Assembly: GCA_026417195.1 (NCBI GenBank)
Contig: JAOADS010000069.1
Location: 1-10,430, forward strand
DNA length: 10,430 nt
Direction: 5' to 3'
Origin: Ignavibacteria bacterium
Lineage (GTDB): Bacteria; Bacteroidota; Ignavibacteria; Tepidaquicellales; OLB5
Shown here piece by piece: positions 7,153-10,430 of the stretch. The notes below the pieces were generated by a model. The model was not told where the DNA came from and did no database searches. It saw nothing but the letters and a program-made list of their open reading frames with translations. Within the stretch, counting starts at the first letter, position 1; each line of letters opens with the position of its first letter. The position numbers and the translations under genes are program-made.

Positions 7153-8118
7153 TTAATTCAAGACTTTCTGAAAAGTATCACGCAATATTCCTCTTGCACC
7201 AAAATTCTCTTTAAATTTACCAAGTCCCCAGTTAGGTTCCATGTTTACTGTGAATAAACCGAAATCAAGAAACTTAAGACCTTTTGAGACTGCATCTTTG
7301 ATGATTGTATAGAACAAGAGATTTACCGCCCTGTATTGCTGAAAAGTCTGATCGTGGCTAATATAAAATACAAGGACTGTATTATTATTACAATAAAAAT
7401 TAACTACACCAGCTATCATTTTATTTTTAAGATATGCTCCGAAAAGCTGGATTTTATGGGGAAACAATTCCTTTAACCTAAGCAGTTCATCAAGTGTATG
7501 GGCTGGCTGCACGTTATGACGCATAGCAAGGTTTCGTTTAAGTATTTCATAGTAACTTTCAAAGTCTGAAGACTTCCTGATTGTTACACCAGACTTCACT
7601 GCTTTACGTACTGCTGTTCTGGACTCCGCTTTAAAAAGCTTCATGACAGAATCTTCATCTCTTGGCAATGTAATAACACTGGTCACCTCCCTCTTCAGAT
7701 AATCAAAACCGTTTCTGAATAAAGCAAAGTCAATATAATCATTATATCTGTTTTGATAAATTAGAGGAACATTAGTAATTATTATATTATCAAACTTATC
7801 ACAAGATGCGTAGTTAATTAAACTTTCTACTAGCTCAAAAGCCAGCTTAACTCCCATGCTTTCACGGAAAACAAATCCTCCATAGGAAGCACCGGGATGA
7901 GACCAGAGAGTTCTCTGACCATTACGCATAACATCTGCAGCTGTTAATAATGCTACGGGCTTATTGTCTTCGTAGAATAAAAGAGAGTTATCTGTGAATT
8001 TATCCTTTGAGTGATAAGAAAGAAATCTTCTTGTGTGGAAAATCGTACCGTTATTTGAGGTATGAACAAAATCATCCCATTTCTCACTGTATTTCTTTTC
8101 AAATCTGATTACCTCCAT
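7153..8118 (-). CDS. FemAB/GNAT-like acyl or aminoacyl transferase
   Basis: This 321-residue soluble protein is probably built of two GNAT-like halves, as in FemA/FemX peptidoglycan aminoacyltransferases and the related Acetyltransf_6 proteins of exopolysaccharide clusters. Visible marks are NGTIFHTRRFLSYH (23-36), a common opening of this group; WSHPGASYGGFVF (72-84); the basic segment KAESRTAVRKAVKSGVTIRK (163-182); and the C-terminal DFGLFTVN (285-292) followed by LGKFKENFGA (299-308), matching the usual FG...FK-x-x-FGA ending. There is no signal peptide or membrane segment. True FemABX enzymes are longer (about 340-420 residues) and often carry a coiled-coil insert, which I do not see. 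The gene starts 10 bases after a PorV-like gene and is 6 bases from the membrane-protein gene. In this setting the acceptor is more likely a surface-glycan sugar than a peptidoglycan cross-bridge, but that is inference. Confidence 0.8.
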   Translation of the reverse strand: MEVIRFEKKYSEKWDDFVHTSNNGTIFHTRRFLSYHSKDKFTDNSLLFYEDNKPVALLTAADVMRNGQRTLWSHPGASYGGFVFRESMGVKLAFELVESLINYASCDKFDNIIITNVPLIYQNRYNDYIDFALFRNGFDYLKREVTSVITLPRDEDSVMKLFKAESRTAVRKAVKSGVTIRKSSDFESYYEILKRNLAMRHNVQPAHTLDELLRLKELFPHKIQLFGAYLKNKMIAGVVNFYCNNNTVLVFYISHDQTFQQYRAVNLLFYTIIKDAVSKGLKFLDFGLFTVNMEPNWGLGKFKENFGARGILRDTFQKVLN

Positions 8119-8128
8119 AAGTCATCTT

Positions 8129-9034
8129 TTAGAAATTTGCACCAAGTGTTATGGTATGTCCTAGACCAGTTGAGTATCTGTATGGAATAAATGAATAATC
8201 AAGAGTAAATATATTGTATTTGACACCAATACCAGCTGTTATGTTTCTATTTTCATATCCGGACTGATAACCTGCACGCAAGGAAAGAAAATTCTTATAG
8301 ACAAATTCACTTCCTATATGGACATGAAACTTACCTCCGTCAAGTACTTTATAACCGTCTGAAGAAATTAATAAATCTGCTCCTATTCCTTTTAACTTAA
8401 ATAAATAGCTGCCTCCCAAACGCACAGAAGAAGGGAGTTTGGTTGACTTATTTCTTAATTCAGACATTGTACCGAAATTAGAGAAACTTAATCCCAGAGA
8501 AAATATATCTTTTCTATAAATTACTCCAATATCAGCAGCGAAGCCACTGGCATTATCAACATATATTTTCTCAAATAGAAATTTTCCTGTAGCTCCTAAT
8601 GACAGCATCTCATTAAACTTATAGGAAGCTGATATTCCGAATGCGAAATTCTGAGCGTTAAATGTCCCAATAGGTTCACCGGGTATTTCCCTGATTTCAA
8701 TATCATTAACAGCAGTGTTGTTAAGACTGAGTCCAAAAGCAAATCTTCCCTTCGTTCTCAGCTTGAATGCCAGATACTCACTCCTTACACCAAATGAAGT
8801 CTGACTATGCATAAATATTAGATTAACATCAGAACCTGAAAATAACGCAGCCGGATTATAGTGTGTTGCACTAGCATCATTGACATTAGAGACTACAGCT
8901 TCTCCCATTGCTATTGAACGGGATGAAACCCCAAGCTTTAAAAATGACATACCGGTATTTGCAGAACCGTTGTTCTGTGAAAACAAAACAGACTGAATCA
9001 AAAATACTGTCAGGTAAATTATGAAACTTTTCAT
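8129..9034 (-). CDS. PorV/PorQ-family outer-membrane beta-barrel protein (second copy)
   Basis: This 301-residue outer-membrane protein has a signal peptide with a likely cut at FS-Q (19/20), then the family signature KLGVSSRSIAMGEAV (33-47) and ATHYNPAALF (56-65). The rest alternates short amphipathic strands ending in aromatic residues and glycines, and the chain ends in ITLGANF with a terminal Phe, as barrels folded by the BAM complex usually do. PorV acts in T9SS as the shuttle that brings CTD-bearing cargo to the PorU sortase. Relatives of this family are also widespread barrels without a known role, so true PorV function is not shown. The start ATG overlaps the stop of this gene's upstream neighbour within ATGA, a sign of coupling. 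It is paralogous to the preceding gene, with which it shares the N-terminal signature but is otherwise well diverged. Confidence 0.85.
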   Translation of the reverse strand: MKSFIIYLTVFLIQSVLFSQNNGSANTGMSFLKLGVSSRSIAMGEAVVSNVNDASATHYNPAALFSGSDVNLIFMHSQTSFGVRSEYLAFKLRTKGRFAFGLSLNNTAVNDIEIREIPGEPIGTFNAQNFAFGISASYKFNEMLSLGATGKFLFEKIYVDNASGFAADIGVIYRKDIFSLGLSFSNFGTMSELRNKSTKLPSSVRLGGSYLFKLKGIGADLLISSDGYKVLDGGKFHVHIGSEFVYKNFLSLRAGYQSGYENRNITAGIGVKYNIFTLDYSFIPYRYSTGLGHTITLGANF

Positions 9035-10008
9035 TTTATTTTAAAAATAGCTGTTAAAGTCTGAAAAGGTTTATGAGAATACGGTTCCATCACAAATGAA
9101 TAATCTATTCCAACTATATAACTTTTAAAATTTTTCTGATATCCGACGCCAAACGAAGGTCTTGAAGATCCAAACACATCTTTCTCCTGCAGATCAAACC
9201 TGTCAAGCCCGGCTCTAAATTTAAAATCCTTAACTGGACTGATCTCAGCTCCGATTCTGAAAATTCCCGACCTCCTGTTGCTTGCCTGAAACTCAAGCGA
9301 GACAAGTCCTAAATTACGCGGCAGATTATAAGAAACCCCAATCAGGTATAGAACAGGAAATTTCTCTTTGGTCTGATTTCCGAATTGTCCGTATATCTTG
9401 CTTGTATTCCATTCATATTTTGAGTTAATATCCCTTACAGTTATACCACCTGTAATCTGATCAGTGATTTTGTACACCAGTCCTAAATCGAAACCAAATG
9501 AAGTGGACTTCACTTCTTCAAATAAACGAGAGAAATAAAACTTAAATCCTACACCACCGGCGACTTTATCAGAAATTCTTATTGAAGGAGCAAACAGAAA
9601 CTGATTTTCAAATACAGAGAACTCACCGATTTTAAAACCATCTATATCCCTGCCGTCTATTTTACCAACGCCGGCATTAAGCCAGCTGAATGTAATTCCG
9701 GCACCCCCTTTGTCCTGTCCGGGAATTTTAAAATTTTTTGTGTAACTGATGAAATTTAGAGATCTGTCAAAAGAAAGGAATGAATAACCTAAAGCTATGT
9801 AATGTTCATTCTGAAAAACTGATAATGCCGGATTGTAAAATCCGCTGATGTCTCCGTTTATCACTGACACCATAGCACTGCCCATGGATATTCCCCGGGC
9901 ATTAAATCCCATCCTCGTGAATGCTCCCGGTGTCCCTCCAAGCTGCGAATAGGCAGTACCGGATAATGTTAAAAACAAAACTAATATATATGATCTGAAT
10001 AAGTTCAT
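9031..10008 (-). CDS. PorV/PorQ-family outer-membrane beta-barrel protein (first copy)
   Basis: This 325-residue protein has a signal peptide cut probably at AYS-Q (21/22). The PorV/PorQ signature follows: MGFNARGISMGSAMVSV (33-49) and GFYNPALSVF (56-65), equivalent to GxxARAxxMGGAxxA...NPA. The remainder shows about a dozen amphipathic strands, including GAGITFSWLNAGVG, GGVGFKFYFSRLF, FDLGLVYKI and IFRIGAEISP, fitting a 14-strand barrel as in PorV. It ends in LTAIFKIK rather than a terminal aromatic. It starts 6 bases after the stop of the propeller/FlgD-like gene, and its last codon overlaps the next barrel gene by 4 bases. Its direct position after a presumptive T9SS cargo protein suggests a role in its export or anchoring (inference). 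Confidence 0.85.
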   Translation of the reverse strand: MNLFRSYILVLFLTLSGTAYSQLGGTPGAFTRMGFNARGISMGSAMVSVINGDISGFYNPALSVFQNEHYIALGYSFLSFDRSLNFISYTKNFKIPGQDKGGAGITFSWLNAGVGKIDGRDIDGFKIGEFSVFENQFLFAPSIRISDKVAGGVGFKFYFSRLFEEVKSTSFGFDLGLVYKITDQITGGITVRDINSKYEWNTSKIYGQFGNQTKEKFPVLYLIGVSYNLPRNLGLVSLEFQASNRRSGIFRIGAEISPVKDFKFRAGLDRFDLQEKDVFGSSRPSFGVGYQKNFKSYIVGIDYSFVMEPYSHKPFQTLTAIFKIK

Positions 10009-10014
10009 AAGCTT

Positions 10015-10430
10015 TTATTGCAATACAAGTATTTTCCCCCAGACAGTTTCATCTTTGTCAATTTCTATCCTGTAAAAATAAACTCCGTTTGAAACCTGAA
10101 CACCATCATCTCTTCTGCCATCCCAGCTCACCCAGATAACATCTGGTGAAGTTCTTGTAGCATTCTGGATCACAGTTCTTACCGGAAACATTGCAAAATC
10201 AAATATCTTTACTGTAACCTGAGACGTGGTTTTACCGGTTTTGAAATAAATCCTGCAAAGTTCATCATCAGGTGAAAAAGGATTAGGAGCTGCATATGTT
10301 TCATTAGTAGAAGTAATACCCTGATATGCCCTGAATATTTTCCATTTTGAAACCCATGGACTTGGAAGTGTATCTGTAGTCCTGGCAAGTCCATCACCGG
10401 AACCTATCCATACACTGTCACCCTGAGAAT
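10015..10430 (-). CDS. Beta-propeller surface protein with FlgD-like/T9SS sorting-type C-terminus (3' end only)
   Basis: Only the last 137 residues are in the window; the 5' part lies beyond base 10430. The visible part opens with SVWIGSGDGLARTTD (5-19), the form of a propeller blade of the two-component-regulator/BNR type. Then comes YAAPNPFSPDD (45-55), followed by IYFKTG, VTVKIFD, WDGRRDDGVQVSNGVYFYRI (102-121) and the final WGKILVLQ. This is the FlgD-like Ig fold that, in this bacterial group, overlaps with the type A T9SS sorting domain (PNPF opening, DGxxxxSGVYFY, GK(L/I)xxL ending). The product is therefore probably secreted across the outer membrane and surface-attached. PorZ, a T9SS component with propellers and a CTD, has a similar layout, but the fragment cannot separate PorZ-like from ordinary cargo. 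It precedes two PorV-like genes with a 6-base gap. Confidence 0.75.
   Translation of the reverse strand, partial: SQGDSVWIGSGDGLARTTDTLPSPWVSKWKIFRAYQGITSTNETYAAPNPFSPDDELCRIYFKTGKTTSQVTVKIFDFAMFPVRTVIQNATRTSPDVIWVSWDGRRDDGVQVSNGVYFYRIEIDKDETVWGKILVLQ

Noticed and set aside
9114..9305. Minus-strand open frame inside the first PorV-like gene
   Set aside because: It is a different frame of the same strand inside a clear barrel gene and shows no independent coding signal.
10209..10397. Minus-strand open frame of about 62 codons near the right end
   Set aside because: It is an alternative frame of the propeller/FlgD-like coding region, whose own frame gives recognisable PNPF and WDG...GVYFY motifs.

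Overview
The window is AT-rich and looks like a chromosomal segment of an FCB-group bacterium (Bacteroidota/Ignavibacteriota/Chlorobiota side). Four things support this: two tandem PorV/PorQ-type outer-membrane barrels; a beta-propeller protein ending in a FlgD-like/type IX secretion (T9SS) sorting-type domain; starts without convincing Shine-Dalgarno sequences; and a TTG-N20-TATCTTTG promoter, the Bacteroidota sigma-A pattern, in front of a tRNA gene. The mix of propeller-plus-FlgD-like surface proteins and PorV-like barrels resembles Ignavibacteria-type genomes, but the genus cannot be read from the sequence. I see no mobile element, CRISPR array or phage gene.

Left part (1-2814): the 5' end of a periplasmic binding lipoprotein of the branched-chain amino acid (LivJ-like) type leaves the window on the minus strand. 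Upstream of it are its own putative promoter and, before that, a hairpin that may end the preceding transcript. Next comes a large minus-strand lipoprotein lytic transglycosylase of the MltD type with several LysM domains, preceded by a putative promoter and a small leader hairpin. lipB (octanoyltransferase) is divergent from it on the plus strand.

Middle: lipB converges on tRNA-Ser(CGA), with only 6 bases between its stop codon and the tRNA 3' end. The tRNA has its own very good Bacteroidota-type promoter just beyond the end of the next gene.

Right part (3643-10430): seven co-directional minus-strand genes are packed with gaps of 10 bases or less, or overlaps of 4 and 17 bases, so they are almost certainly one operon. 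Reading 5' to 3' they are: the C-terminus of a beta-propeller/FlgD-like surface protein, two PorV/PorQ-like barrels, a FemAB/GNAT-like transferase, a polytopic membrane protein of unknown function, a GT-B glycosyltransferase and a Wzx-type flippase. The operon joins T9SS-like outer-membrane components to a cell-surface glycan assembly module. In characterised T9SSs, PorV carries CTD proteins to a sortase that attaches them to a lipopolysaccharide, so a shared role in building or decorating the cell surface is a reasonable inference. It is not proven by the sequence.
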